Below are positions 17,031 to 26,191 of a stretch of DNA of 49,703 bases, piece after piece. The notes below the pieces were generated by a model. It made no database searches and was not told the DNA's origin. It saw nothing but the letters and a program-made list of their open reading frames with translations. The translations under genes were made by a program, and so were the position numbers. The stretch's first letter is position 1, and each line of letters opens with the position of its first letter. The stretch comes from JAPUDQ01 sp049291395 (lineage in GTDB: Bacteria; Patescibacteriota; Saccharimonadia; Saccharimonadales; Saccharimonadaceae), in assembly GCA_049291395.1 (NCBI GenBank), contig JBATPJ010000050.1, positions 1-49,703 of the forward strand. Direction: 5' to 3'.

Positions 17031-17624
17031 ATGTTATTACTATCCGACAAACTCACTAGTGTCCCGGTCATGAGCCTACAAACTGGCGGAGAATTAGCCC
17101 GCACCTCCGGCGTCATCATCGACCCGCGCACGATGTCTATCCCGGCACTTCGCGTCACCGGACCCCAACTTGACTCAGCTCACACCGTACTCCACACCGA
17201 AGACATCAGAGAGTCAGGCAGTCTTGGTTTTATCATCGATGACAGTACAAAGCTGATGAGTCTTGAGGGACTTGTACGCCTGCAAGAAGTGATCGATTTT
17301 CATTTCACTATCACCGCCTGTGACGTGTTCGACCAGACAGGGAAAAAGCTCGGTCGGGTTTCTGACTTTAGTTTTGATCCCACGACGTTCACCATACAGC
17401 AGATATACATTAAGCAGCGTTTCTTACAGAGCCTGACGTCAACATCCCATATCATCAGTCGTTCTCAGATAGTGACAGTGACGCCGACGCGTATCGTCGT
17501 TGAGACGCCAACAGTTACCGAGTCAAATCGCGATCAAGACGCAGAGACTTCGGGCTTCACTAATCCCTTTCGAACCGGATCCGTCGCACAGCCCGATCAG
17601 GCCGACTCTTCTTCATCCGGCTGA
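17031..17624 (+). CDS. PRC-barrel domain protein
   Basis: 197 aa with two PRC-barrel-like halves: about residues 6-85 (LTSVPVMSLQTGGELARTSGV) and about 95-160 (ACDVFDQTGKKLGRVSDFSFD), then a Ser/Asp/Gln-rich tail. PRC-barrel domains serve in RNA processing (RimM) and in surface or photosystem assembly; this protein lacks the RimM N-terminal domain, so its role is open. Its 3' end overlaps the convergent recX gene by 28 bp. Confidence 0.75.
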   Translation: MLLLSDKLTSVPVMSLQTGGELARTSGVIIDPRTMSIPALRVTGPQLDSAHTVLHTEDIRESGSLGFIIDDSTKLMSLEGLVRLQEVIDFHFTITACDVFDQTGKKLGRVSDFSFDPTTFTIQQIYIKQRFLQSLTSTSHIISRSQIVTVTPTRIVVETPTVTESNRDQDAETSGFTNPFRTGSVAQPDQADSSSSG

Positions 17625-18358
17625 TTATTCATAACATTACGAACATCATCATAACTGAAGCCTTGGCGCATCAGATATTGCATCAGCTTCTTTGGGTCAT
17701 CGTAGCGCTTGGCTTTTTTCATAATAATTTTTTGTAGCTCGCTACTATCACTACGAGTAGAGGAGGGAAGCAGGGCATCGATAATTCCCTGTTCGATTCC
17801 CTTGCTCCGTAGCTCCGCGATGAGTTTGCGTTGGCTGGTGCCTTTACGAAGATTCCGATTCTCCAGCCAAAACCGGACGAACTTCTCATCGTCAATGTAG
17901 CCCTTTTCAACCAGTCGCTCATACACCCGATCAGCAATCTCCCGCGCCACACCAGGCTTCTCAATTACTGTCACCGAGGTACGAGGTACGAGGTACGAGG
18001 TACGATTGTCATTATCATCTCTCGCACTCTTCTTCTTATATGTGATACCTTTCGTGACTCGTGACTCGTGACTCGTGACTCGCTGCTTCCTCGTCAACGT
18101 CTTACGCCACAAATAATCCCGAATCTCTTTCGCACTATGCGGCCGGATCATAGTGTACTCGAGCGCCCGACCGTACAGCTTGCCAAAGGTGCTCTCTGCT
18201 TCCCACTCGGCGATCTGCTCGTCACTCACCTCCGCCCCATTTTTGACACCCAGCTCGGTCAGCTGATAGATATCGAGACTCAGCCGATACTTCCCATCGA
18301 TCGATATATTCACTCGATCAGGATTCCGCACCTGCACTGAGATACTAGTGATTTTCAC
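17597..18358 (-). CDS. recX: RecX, regulator of RecA, with heptamer repeat tracts
   Basis: RecX binds RecA filaments and limits their activity. This protein shows RecX three-helix repeats (IADRVYERLVEKGYIDDEKF, LIAELRSKGIEQ, LMQYLMRQGFSYDDV) and follows recA, as is common. I prefer GTG at 18358 (253 aa) because the family core begins there (VKITSISVQ); an ATG at 18397 adds 13 basic residues. A stretch of about 45 residues between the first and second repeat units is low-complexity and carries two DNA tracts of four 7-nt repeats each. Gain or loss of one unit would shift the frame. Confidence 0.88.
   Translation of the reverse strand: MKITSISVQVRNPDRVNISIDGKYRLSLDIYQLTELGVKNGAEVSDEQIAEWEAESTFGKLYGRALEYTMIRPHSAKEIRDYLWRKTLTRKQRVTSHESRVTKGITYKKKSARDDNDNRTSYLVPRTSVTVIEKPGVAREIADRVYERLVEKGYIDDEKFVRFWLENRNLRKGTSQRKLIAELRSKGIEQGIIDALLPSSTRSDSSELQKIIMKKAKRYDDPKKLMQYLMRQGFSYDDVRNVMNNQPDEEESA
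17975..18002. repeat. Heptamer tandem repeat, 4 x CGAGGTA, inside recX
   Basis: Four perfect 7-nt units plus a partial CGA. The unit length is not a multiple of three, so slippage changes the recX frame. It encodes part of the SYLVPRTS segment. Confidence 0.95.
18053..18080. repeat. Heptamer tandem repeat, 4 x CGTGACT, inside recX
   Basis: Four perfect 7-nt units plus CG, 50 bp from the first tract, encoding the RVTSHESRVT segment. Two independent heptamer tracts in one gene suggest slippage-prone DNA rather than a protein-level repeat. Confidence 0.95.
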
Positions 18359-18539
18359 CTTGGTTTGCCGCCGCCTCTTCGGCCAGGACAGCCGCATTGA
18401 GTGAGCGAGTAGGCACTATTGTTCTTATCTCACTACCGTCAGGGGTCTTAACCATGACCACCGCGCCACCGCCAATTTTTCTGCGCCTCCTGCGCAGGAC
18501 CTTACTGTATTCTTCCGACTCGGAAATTTCAGGTGACAT
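18345..18539 (-). CDS. Small basic protein between recA and recX
   Basis: 64 aa, starting MSPEISESEEYSKVL, then an Arg-rich patch (RRRRRK) and a VVMVKTPDGSEIRTIVPTRS segment. A strong AGGAGG ribosome site sits inside the last codons of recA, about 8 nt before this ATG, and the spacing to the recA stop is 3 nt, which argues that it is really translated. Its 3' end overlaps recX by 14 nt (53 nt if recX starts at 18397). Function unknown; position suggests a RecA-linked role. Confidence 0.6.
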   Translation of the reverse strand: MSPEISESEEYSKVLRRRRRKIGGGAVVMVKTPDGSEIRTIVPTRSLNAAVLAEEAAANQGENH

Positions 18540-18542
18540 ACC

Positions 18543-19583
<1,041 letters not shown>

Positions 19584-19609
19584 AGGTTCCTCCGTGTGTT
19601 TATCTCTCT

Positions 19610-19634
19610 ATTATACCTCTTGCAGTGGTATAAT
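19610..19634. promoter_or_regulatory. Divergent -10 boxes between recA and a pilin gene
   Basis: The minus strand carries TATAAT at 19610-19615 for recA. The plus strand carries the extended TGGTATAAT at 19626-19634, ending 10 nt before the pilin ATG at 19644. RecA and this pilin therefore share a very short regulatory region. Confidence 0.55.
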
Positions 19635-19643
19635 TGTACCTAT

Positions 19644-20033
19644 ATGAAGAAACAATCTGGCTTTACTGTTGTCGAAATCCTCGTTGCTATCGTACTCATA
19701 ATCGCCGCGGGAGTACTCTTCTTGCAGCAAAAAAGTCAAATCGAACGCGTCGACCGTGATCGAGAACGCAAGATTGCCATAAATGCCATGTATTACAGCC
19801 TGGAAGAAGTCTACTACACGGCAAACAAATCCTACCCGAGCAAACTGACCGCGGACAATCTTAAAAGCATGGATCCAGCCCTCCTCAAAGACCCAGACGG
19901 CATCAAGATCGGTGATCAAGGGTCTAACTATCGTTACGACCCGACGGGTTGCGATGGCAATGCCTGCAAGAACTTCACACTTCGAGCAACACTCGAAGCT
20001 GAAGCTGACTTCGTCAAAAAATCAAACCGCTAG
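19644..20033 (+). CDS. Orphan type IV pilin-like protein
   Basis: 129 aa with leader MKKQSG and mature FTVVEILVAIVLIIAAGVLFL, so a prepilin with Glu5. The C-terminal domain has a Cys pair (GCDGNAC). It lies outside the main pilus operon, divergent from recA. I chose the ATG at 19644 because it gives a short leader and follows an extended -10 box; an upstream ATG at 19596 would place 16 hydrophobic residues before the cleavage site. Convergent with the bPH2 protein gene, 1 nt apart. Confidence 0.88.
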   Translation: MKKQSGFTVVEILVAIVLIIAAGVLFLQQKSQIERVDRDRERKIAINAMYYSLEEVYYTANKSYPSKLTADNLKSMDPALLKDPDGIKIGDQGSNYRYDPTGCDGNACKNFTLRATLEAEADFVKKSNR

Positions 20034-20034
20034 T

Positions 20035-20811
20035 CTAATTATTATCACCGATCGGGCGACCGTTTTTGAACGATTCAACGGCATCGTTTAGTACTGCGAC
20101 CTGATGCCCGGGATCGCTGACGAAGCTAAAACGGTACGTCGTCTCATCACCCTGCGTCGATAGCCGAAGCGTGCCGTAGTTGAGTAGCGTCTGTATGATA
20201 CCACTCTGTCGGAAGCTTGCGTCTTCGATGTTGATGAGACTAATTGTCTGTTCCTTCCGAGAAAATGGGCTTATCTGGATGTGCTGCGTCACGCTTTCGT
20301 TCGTCAAGAAAAATCGATTACTCTCATATACCATCGTCGCGATGACGCCACCGAGAAACACGAGTACGATCAGGCCCAAAAATATCATTGTAAGCCACGG
20401 TGAACTCTCAATCGGCATCAAACTCGACCTCGCCGTATTGTCACCCACCGCAAGAAAGACACCTACAGCAAGCAGCGACATCGCAACCAACACCACTACC
20501 CATATCTGGAGAATACCGATGGGATGCCGTCGAACTGCACTTATCACATACTCGCCTTCGCTAAGGTTGAGAGATGGGTACTGCCTCTTCGACTGCTCAT
20601 GTTTTTTCATGACATCGTCGGAGATCGGCTGCTTCATCGGCTCGTGCGGCCTTGTCATGTAGACAACCTGTGACGCATTGGCCGTCTGATCGACAACCGG
20701 TTGCGTCGACCTCACCGATGCAGCAAACTGCTTAGCATCAACCGAGATCGGATTGCCATGTGCATCATAGACAGTACTAGTATCGCTTGCTTGCTGTTTC
20801 ATAGGATTCAT
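20035..20811 (-). CDS. Membrane protein with bacterial PH-like (bPH2) domain
   Basis: 258 aa. An N-terminal Gln/Ser/Thr-rich cytoplasmic stretch (about 1-90) is followed by two transmembrane helices (about 103-125 and 140-165) and a C-terminal bPH_2-type domain (NRFFLTNESVTQHIQISPFSRKEQTISLINIED). Such YdbT-like proteins are widespread; their function is poorly known. It starts within the ruvB stop (TAATG overlap), so it is co-transcribed with ruvB. Confidence 0.8.
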   Translation of the reverse strand: MNPMKQQASDTSTVYDAHGNPISVDAKQFAASVRSTQPVVDQTANASQVVYMTRPHEPMKQPISDDVMKKHEQSKRQYPSLNLSEGEYVISAVRRHPIGILQIWVVVLVAMSLLAVGVFLAVGDNTARSSLMPIESSPWLTMIFLGLIVLVFLGGVIATMVYESNRFFLTNESVTQHIQISPFSRKEQTISLINIEDASFRQSGIIQTLLNYGTLRLSTQGDETTYRFSFVSDPGHQVAVLNDAVESFKNGRPIGDNN

Positions 20812-21824
20812 TATACTCCCTTAGACTTCTTTTCTAGATGCCTTACGGCACGCTCTGTGACGCGGCGACCACGAGGCGTTCTCTCGATAAACCCTATCTG
20901 CAAGAGATACGGCTCGTAGAAATCTTCGATAGTACTCATCTCGTCACCGGTTAGTGCAGCGATAGTGTTGAGCCCGACAGCGCGATCACCATATTTGTCG
21001 ATGATGCTACTGAGCAGCGATCGATCTGCCGGATCAAGTCCGAGCTCATCAATCTCCATCATACTGAGCGCTTTGGATGTGATGACGGTATCGATGATCC
21101 CGTCGCCATTGACGTCGGCATAGTCCCGAACCCGCTTCAGTAAACGGTTTGCAATACGCGGCGTGAGACGAGCCCGAGTCGAGATAGTCTCAGCGGATTG
21201 ATCCCGCAAAGCCGTCCCAAGTATCCCCGCAGAACGCGTGATAATCTGAGCAATTTCTTCAGGTGTATAAAACTCCAGGCGGTAGATGTGACCAAACCGA
21301 TCACGCAGCGGCGCCGCAAGGCTGCCCGTCCGTGTCGTCGCACCGATGACCGTAAATTTCGGCAGATCGAGTCGGATACTCCGCGCCGCCGGACCTTTGC
21401 CGATCACGATATCGAGCTTGAAATCTTCCATCGCACTATAGAGTACCTCCTCGACAGTACGACTAAGACGGTGGATCTCATCGATGAAGAGAATGTCGCC
21501 ATCAGCAAGATTAGTCAGGATGCTCGCGAGGTCGCCAGCTCGTTCGATCGCCGGACCAGCCGTTACCCTGAGGCCCACACCCATCTCATTCGCGATCACC
21601 GTCGCCATAGTTGTCTTGCCGAGTCCCGGTGGGCCATAGAGCAGTACATGATCGATCGGTTCACTTCGTTTTTTGGCTGCGGCGATGGCTAGCTTGAGAT
21701 TTTTCTTCAGACGCTCCTGGCCGATATATTCATCAAACCGCTGTGGACGCAGCGTCACCTCGATGATCTGCTCATCGGTATCATTATCATGCACACCAGT
21801 ATCTATGATCCGTTCAATCGCCAT
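20811..21824 (-). CDS. ruvB: RuvB, Holliday junction branch migration ATPase
   Basis: Hexameric AAA+ motor that moves Holliday junctions with RuvA. The 337-aa protein has LRPQRFDEYIGQ, Walker A GPPGLGKTT, Walker B FIDEIHRL, sensor 1 ATTRTGSL and the C-terminal winged helix (LQIGFIERTPRGRRVTERA). The frame opens at 21851, but the ATG at 21824 is preferred because TACACT ends exactly 7 nt before it. ruvA and ruvC lie 1 kb away on the same strand, separated by a membrane protein gene. Confidence 0.97.
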   Translation of the reverse strand: MAIERIIDTGVHDNDTDEQIIEVTLRPQRFDEYIGQERLKKNLKLAIAAAKKRSEPIDHVLLYGPPGLGKTTMATVIANEMGVGLRVTAGPAIERAGDLASILTNLADGDILFIDEIHRLSRTVEEVLYSAMEDFKLDIVIGKGPAARSIRLDLPKFTVIGATTRTGSLAAPLRDRFGHIYRLEFYTPEEIAQIITRSAGILGTALRDQSAETISTRARLTPRIANRLLKRVRDYADVNGDGIIDTVITSKALSMMEIDELGLDPADRSLLSSIIDKYGDRAVGLNTIAALTGDEMSTIEDFYEPYLLQIGFIERTPRGRRVTERAVRHLEKKSKGV

Positions 21825-21830
21825 ATCTAT

Positions 21831-21836
21831 AGTGTA
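21831..21836 (-). promoter_or_regulatory. -10 box (TACACT) of ruvB, leaderless
   Basis: Ends 7 nt before the ATG at 21824, so transcription should begin at the start codon. Confidence 0.5.
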
Positions 21837-21878
21837 TCGCAATCGACCCAAGTATGCATGATAAAGATCGTAGCAGTT

Positions 21879-22772
21879 CTAGTATCCACTACCAAATCGA
21901 CTAAACGCCATAACCATGCTTATCAGCGGCCATACAAAAAAGACGAAGAGTAGTAACGCAACAACAATCTTCCCCGTCGGACTACTATGATGAGCCTGCT
22001 CTTGCTGTTTGAGCTCTGGGTGCTTCTGTGTATACAGTCGATGCATAACTGCGATTACCATACTGAGTGTGACATCAACGATAGCGCTTGCCCCAAGCAG
22101 ACGGCCATAAAAGCCGTCCAGCATACCCCAGCTGTTATCAACATACACAAGACCAAGGATTAATATCGCAACAAGAACCATAAATGCATAATTTGCATAG
22201 ACATACGGCTTCACTTTGTTATACACGACCTCGACGTCTATCAATGTCTTAGCGTGGAGTACCATGAAAAGTACTAGGGCATAGGTCGCGTATAGTCTGA
22301 AAGGAAGCGCACCGGTCATGATATCCCACATAGCAAAGATCGATGTGAAGAAACTAAGTATCGTGATAACGATCGATGTGTTGACGACGAAATCATTTGA
22401 TTTTTGGAGTAACGGGTTCCGATCAGACGTCATCGACAAGACAGCAAACAGGATGCCGATATGTATGATTGCGGAGATGATCGTATTGATCGCCTTCCAG
22501 GCAACATCACCCATCGAGCCCGCCAGGATAGCAAGTACGGCGACAGATGCCGCCGCGATGAGGCAGGCGAGCATTATCTTGATCAACAAACTTTTGAGCT
22601 GTGCACTCCGCGAATTGTCCACGGCCTTATCTTGACTACCAAAATCCTGAGAGACCGAGGCAACGGCGGGGATTACTGGCTCGGTGATTGCTGACGGAGG
22701 AGTTTGATTACTATCACTGCTTGGTACATTTATCGGATCGGGTGGAGTACTGGATTGTTCTTCATTATTCAT
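21879..22772 (-). CDS. Membrane protein with seven predicted helices, unknown function
   Basis: 297 aa. A Pro/Ser/Asn-rich cytoplasmic N-terminus (about 1-60) is followed by about seven hydrophobic helices to residue 297. I recognise no conserved motif. TGGTATACT, an extended -10 box, ends 7 nt before the ATG. It sits between ruvB and ruvA, breaking what is a continuous cluster in some genomes. Confidence 0.75.
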   Translation of the reverse strand: MNNEEQSSTPPDPINVPSSDSNQTPPSAITEPVIPAVASVSQDFGSQDKAVDNSRSAQLKSLLIKIMLACLIAAASVAVLAILAGSMGDVAWKAINTIISAIIHIGILFAVLSMTSDRNPLLQKSNDFVVNTSIVITILSFFTSIFAMWDIMTGALPFRLYATYALVLFMVLHAKTLIDVEVVYNKVKPYVYANYAFMVLVAILILGLVYVDNSWGMLDGFYGRLLGASAIVDVTLSMVIAVMHRLYTQKHPELKQQEQAHHSSPTGKIVVALLLFVFFVWPLISMVMAFSRFGSGY

Positions 22773-22778
22773 GGCTAA

Positions 22779-22787
22779 AGTATACCA
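22779..22787 (-). promoter_or_regulatory. Extended -10 box (TGGTATACT), leaderless
   Basis: Ends 7 nt before the ATG at 22772. Confidence 0.5.
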
Positions 22788-22806
22788 TAAGCACGAGCGC
22801 GATTCT

Positions 22807-23382
22807 CTAGGATCGTTTCAGCGCATCACGGACACGTATCGACGTCGACAGTTTCGTGTCGATTCCCTCAAGTGCCTTACTCGCGTCGGCCAGCGTATAG
22901 CCAAGCGCGATCAGTGCTTCGAGTGCTTCATCTGTCATATCGATCTCCGTCTGCACTGGCGTCGCATGACCATAGGCTGTCGCGAGGCCGACCTTGTCGT
23001 GGAGATCGACCACGACACGTTCAGCAGTCTTTTTGCCGACGCCACTCGCGCCAGTGATATAGGCTGAGTCAGAGTTAGCGATCGCATTGCGCACCTGTTC
23101 GGCCGAACCCAGACTCAGGATTGCGAGAGCCGCCTTTGGACCGACGCCCTGCACTGTGATAAGCATCTCAAATAATTTCTTTGCGGCCAGTGTCGAAAAT
23201 CCATAGAGTTCTTCAGCTTGTTCGCGAACGTGATGGTAGGTGTAAAATTTTGCCTGTGAGTTGAGCGATGCATTGTCAAAATCAGTGAGCGCCGTCAGGA
23301 CTTCATAGCCAACACCAGCCACGTCGACGATGACCGCTCCGTTGAATTTTTCGGCAACCGTGCCGATGACATGCGCTATCAT
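22807..23382 (-). CDS. ruvA: RuvA, Holliday junction binding protein
   Basis: 191-aa protein that binds four-way junctions and loads RuvB. The N-terminal OB fold (MIAHVIGTVAEKFNGAVIVDVAGVGYEV), two helix-hairpin-helix motifs (VQGVGPKAALAIL and ASGVGKKTAERVVVDL) and a C-terminal RuvB-binding helix bundle (ALEALIALGYTLADASKAL) are all visible, and the length is normal. It begins 7 nt after the ruvC stop, so ruvC-ruvA form an operon. Confidence 0.97.
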   Translation of the reverse strand: MIAHVIGTVAEKFNGAVIVDVAGVGYEVLTALTDFDNASLNSQAKFYTYHHVREQAEELYGFSTLAAKKLFEMLITVQGVGPKAALAILSLGSAEQVRNAIANSDSAYITGASGVGKKTAERVVVDLHDKVGLATAYGHATPVQTEIDMTDEALEALIALGYTLADASKALEGIDTKLSTSIRVRDALKRS

Positions 23383-23389
23383 ACAGCTA

Positions 23390-23863
23390 TTATACCCTGC
23401 TCATCATACTATCGGTAATTGCGGCGGCGAGAGCATCGGCGGCATCATCCGGCTTCGGGATCGATTGCAAGCCGAGTTGCAGCCGCACCATCTCCTGTAT
23501 TTGTTTTTTATCAGCTTTGCCGTAGCCGGTCAGAGTCTGTTTGATTTGGAGTGGCGTATATTCACGGATCGTCAGTCCGGCTTTTTTGCCAGCCAGCATC
23601 GCCACGCCCCGTGCATGCGAGACACTCATCGCCGTCGTCACATTGCGCGCAAAGAATAATTTTTCGATCGACATGATCGTCGGCTGCGTCTCGGCAATAA
23701 TCTCCACTAGGCCATCATAAATCTCAACTAGTCGCTCATCGAGCGGCGTGTGTGCGGGCGTACGGATCACCCCCGCGGTCACGAGCGTCATCTTGCCACT
23801 GACGATATCGACAACGCCAAATCCCAATATGCCCGTGCCAGGATCAATCCCAATAATTCTCAT
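23390..23863 (-). CDS. ruvC: RuvC, Holliday junction resolvase
   Basis: 157-aa endonuclease that cuts Holliday junctions. The four acidic catalytic residues are in place: Asp7 (IGIDPGTG), Glu67 (MSIEKLFFARN), Asp140 and Asp143 (DAADALA). A TATACT box ends 9 nt before the ATG, and an overlapping TACTAT sits at the 7-nt spacing, so the mRNA is probably leaderless or nearly so. Confidence 0.97.
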   Translation of the reverse strand: MRIIGIDPGTGILGFGVVDIVSGKMTLVTAGVIRTPAHTPLDERLVEIYDGLVEIIAETQPTIMSIEKLFFARNVTTAMSVSHARGVAMLAGKKAGLTIREYTPLQIKQTLTGYGKADKKQIQEMVRLQLGLQSIPKPDDAADALAAAITDSMMSRV

Positions 23864-23879
23864 ATAGTTATAGTATACG

Positions 23880-25412
23880 TCACTTTTTGCCGAGCTTCGT
23901 AGCTAGTCGCTTGTACCCGTCTCTCACTTCGCTGCGCCATTCATAGAGTGCGTATCCTACACCGCCCGCCACCACGACAGCGACGATAGCATACGGATTT
24001 GTCAGCCATGATGCTGTCGACGTATCAGCTTCTGCCGGCTGAGCAAGACTCGATGTGACAGTGGAGGCGCCAACAACTTTTTTGCATCGGTTAGTTGCAG
24101 GATTTCGTTCATAACCCTCATCACATGGCAGCAATTCTGCGACGGCGCTGGCAATACTACGACAGCGATTAGTCGTTGGATTACGCTCCTGACCTTCACC
24201 GCATGGCACGAGCGTTGTCGAAGCGCCAAGTACCGATGATCGACAGCGATTAGTCGCCGGGTTACGTTCTTGACCTTCAGGACAACTCGTCAGCGCATTG
24301 ACTACTTCTTCGATCGCCCGACAACGATTTGTCTCAGGGTTACGATACTGACCAGCGGGACACGACTTCGGTGCTTCGATGACGATTTCTGGTAGCGTTA
24401 TTTTGTTCACCATATCTGGTTGCGGCGTCATGGTCCATTGCCATGTGCCTTCACTATCGCTGACCCACGACCAGCCTTGATGGTCGCTCGATGCACTGTC
24501 GTATTTCGTCATCGAGGCTTCATATATTGTGTTGTATTTATCTGCCAGCCAGACGTAGCCACCCGAATTTGTCAGGCTTATCCGCGCCCCATCGTCAGTT
24601 AGAAAAATCGTCCGGTAGGCTCCTGGCATGATCCCACCGCTAAGACTAAATGTATTTGAACTTGTCGAACTTGTCGAGCTACTATCGCTCCGCAGCACGA
24701 GGTCGTCGAGAAATTGCACAGTATTAGTTGGGTTGTATAGCTTCACATAGTCGCCGCACAGCACACTCGTATCGATCGGCGAACAATCACTGGCGTATGG
24801 ATAAATCTCATCGATGATGATGGCTGGAGTTGGCGGTGCTGTATATAGCCAATCATTCATGAGCGTCAACTGCGCCAGCGACGTCGAGCCGATTTCATCA
24901 AACGCAGCGGCGGCCGTACTATAGCCAGTCGTCGTCATGCGTCGCAGCCACGTATCATTTGGATTTGTCGATTTCGTAGCCTGGATGACCTCGCTCGTTT
25001 TGTACGAGCTACCCACAGGCGGGATTATCTTGATGCTATCGGTGCTCACGATCACACGGTTGAGAGCAATGACGGGCGGCATGTCGTCACCGGACATGAC
25101 CGCATCGTTATAGCTCGCGATGACATGATGTTTTGCTTCGAGCAGCCCATCGAGATGCGGCAGTAATCCAGTGCTATCCGAAGACGTGGCGATCGTCCAA
25201 TCGTTTAGATCAATTGGACTCGAACTCGTATTGTACAGTTGTAAAAATGAGCGGGTATTGACGCCTGTCGTACGCTGAAAAGCCGATACAATGATCGGCG
25301 AATCATACAAAAATTGTGTTTCGACAGTCGTGATCGCAGAGGCTTGAGATGTAGCCATGGCCGAACCAATGGCTAACCCCACCCACAGTATTACCCTCAC
25401 TGTGGCTTTCAT
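23880..25412 (-). CDS. Secreted lamin-tail-domain protein with four Cys-rich repeats and a C-terminal anchor
   Basis: 510 aa. A signal peptide (about 1-26, ending SQASA) is followed by a lamin-tail-like domain (LQLYNTSSSPIDLNDWTIA), a second one (YVKLYNPTNTVQFLDDLVL), then four repeats of the form C-x2-G-x3-RNP-x-TNRC-R/K (about 355-455), each with two cysteines, and a C-terminal transmembrane helix (about 473-490) with a basic cytoplasmic tail. The protein is probably displayed on the cell surface; binding partner unknown. The repeats are separated by Ala/Val/Ser-rich linkers. Confidence 0.85.
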   Translation of the reverse strand: MKATVRVILWVGLAIGSAMATSQASAITTVETQFLYDSPIIVSAFQRTTGVNTRSFLQLYNTSSSPIDLNDWTIATSSDSTGLLPHLDGLLEAKHHVIASYNDAVMSGDDMPPVIALNRVIVSTDSIKIIPPVGSSYKTSEVIQATKSTNPNDTWLRRMTTTGYSTAAAAFDEIGSTSLAQLTLMNDWLYTAPPTPAIIIDEIYPYASDCSPIDTSVLCGDYVKLYNPTNTVQFLDDLVLRSDSSSTSSTSSNTFSLSGGIMPGAYRTIFLTDDGARISLTNSGGYVWLADKYNTIYEASMTKYDSASSDHQGWSWVSDSEGTWQWTMTPQPDMVNKITLPEIVIEAPKSCPAGQYRNPETNRCRAIEEVVNALTSCPEGQERNPATNRCRSSVLGASTTLVPCGEGQERNPTTNRCRSIASAVAELLPCDEGYERNPATNRCKKVVGASTVTSSLAQPAEADTSTASWLTNPYAIVAVVVAGGVGYALYEWRSEVRDGYKRLATKLGKK

Positions 25413-25456
25413 TCTTCACTGAGAATAGACCGAAACACATGCAGCGTCAATGAATA

Positions 25457-26176
25457 TTAGTCAGAAAATGTTGCGTTATTGTAAACGTTTGTCACATCAT
25501 CGAGGTCATCAAGCGTTTCGAGCAATCGGAATAATTTGTCTTCAGTTTCTTTGTCGTCGACTGGTACCGTCGAACTCGCAACGTACTGCAATTCTGCATC
25601 ATTGACCGTCATGCCTGCATCCACGAGCGCCTTACGGACAGTATGCATATCTTTCATGTCAGTATAGACAAGCATCTCATCGCCATCGACGAGAGCATCC
25701 TCGGCACCGGCATCGAGTACTTCGAGAAGTAACTCGTCGCTATCGCCCTTCACGGCGAGAGTGATGACCCCGCGGTGCGCAAACTGGAACATCACGCTGC
25801 CTGGCTCGGCCACCGCACCACCGCCTTTGCTGAAGGCGTGTTTGACTTCAGGATAAGTACGGTTTTTGTTGTCAGTAGCCGCTTCGACGATGATTGCGAT
25901 ACCGCCAGGACCATAGCCCTCATAAATAATCTCTTCGAGTTGGGCGGCTGATTTGTCGGACACGCGGTCGATAGCCCGCTGGATGTTGTTCATCGGCATG
26001 TTTGCGCTCTTGGCCTTTTCGATCGCGAGAGCTAGCGAAGAATTCAATGTCGGATCAGCCCCGCCGCGCGCCGCGATAGCGATCTGATTGCCGAGCTTGG
26101 TGAAGACGGCGCCGCGTTTGGCGTCTTTGGCGCCTTTTTCGCGCTTGATGGTTGACCATTTACTGTGACCTGACAT
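25457..26176 (-). CDS. YebC/TACO1 family translation and regulatory factor
   Basis: 239 aa, full length, with the signature start MSGHSKWSTIKREKGAKDAKRG and the conserved YEGYGPGGIAIIVE segment. Family members help ribosomes pass difficult sequences (such as proline stretches) and some were described as transcription regulators. TATAAT ends 9 nt before the ATG, and GGAG between them could also act as a ribosome site. It sits just after comEC on the same strand, with a 15-nt gap. Confidence 0.95.
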   Translation of the reverse strand: MSGHSKWSTIKREKGAKDAKRGAVFTKLGNQIAIAARGGADPTLNSSLALAIEKAKSANMPMNNIQRAIDRVSDKSAAQLEEIIYEGYGPGGIAIIVEAATDNKNRTYPEVKHAFSKGGGAVAEPGSVMFQFAHRGVITLAVKGDSDELLLEVLDAGAEDALVDGDEMLVYTDMKDMHTVRKALVDAGMTVNDAELQYVASSTVPVDDKETEDKLFRLLETLDDLDDVTNVYNNATFSD

Positions 26177-26184
26177 ATTGCTCC

Positions 26185-26190
26185 ATTATA
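26185..26190 (-). promoter_or_regulatory. -10 box (TATAAT) of the yebC-family gene
   Basis: Consensus hexamer ending 9 nt before the ATG at 26176, overlapping the comEC stop region. Confidence 0.5.
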
Positions 26191-26191
26191 C

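Noticed and set aside
17975..18080. CRISPR-like array
   Set aside because: The repeats are 7-nt tandem units without spacers, inside a coding gene.
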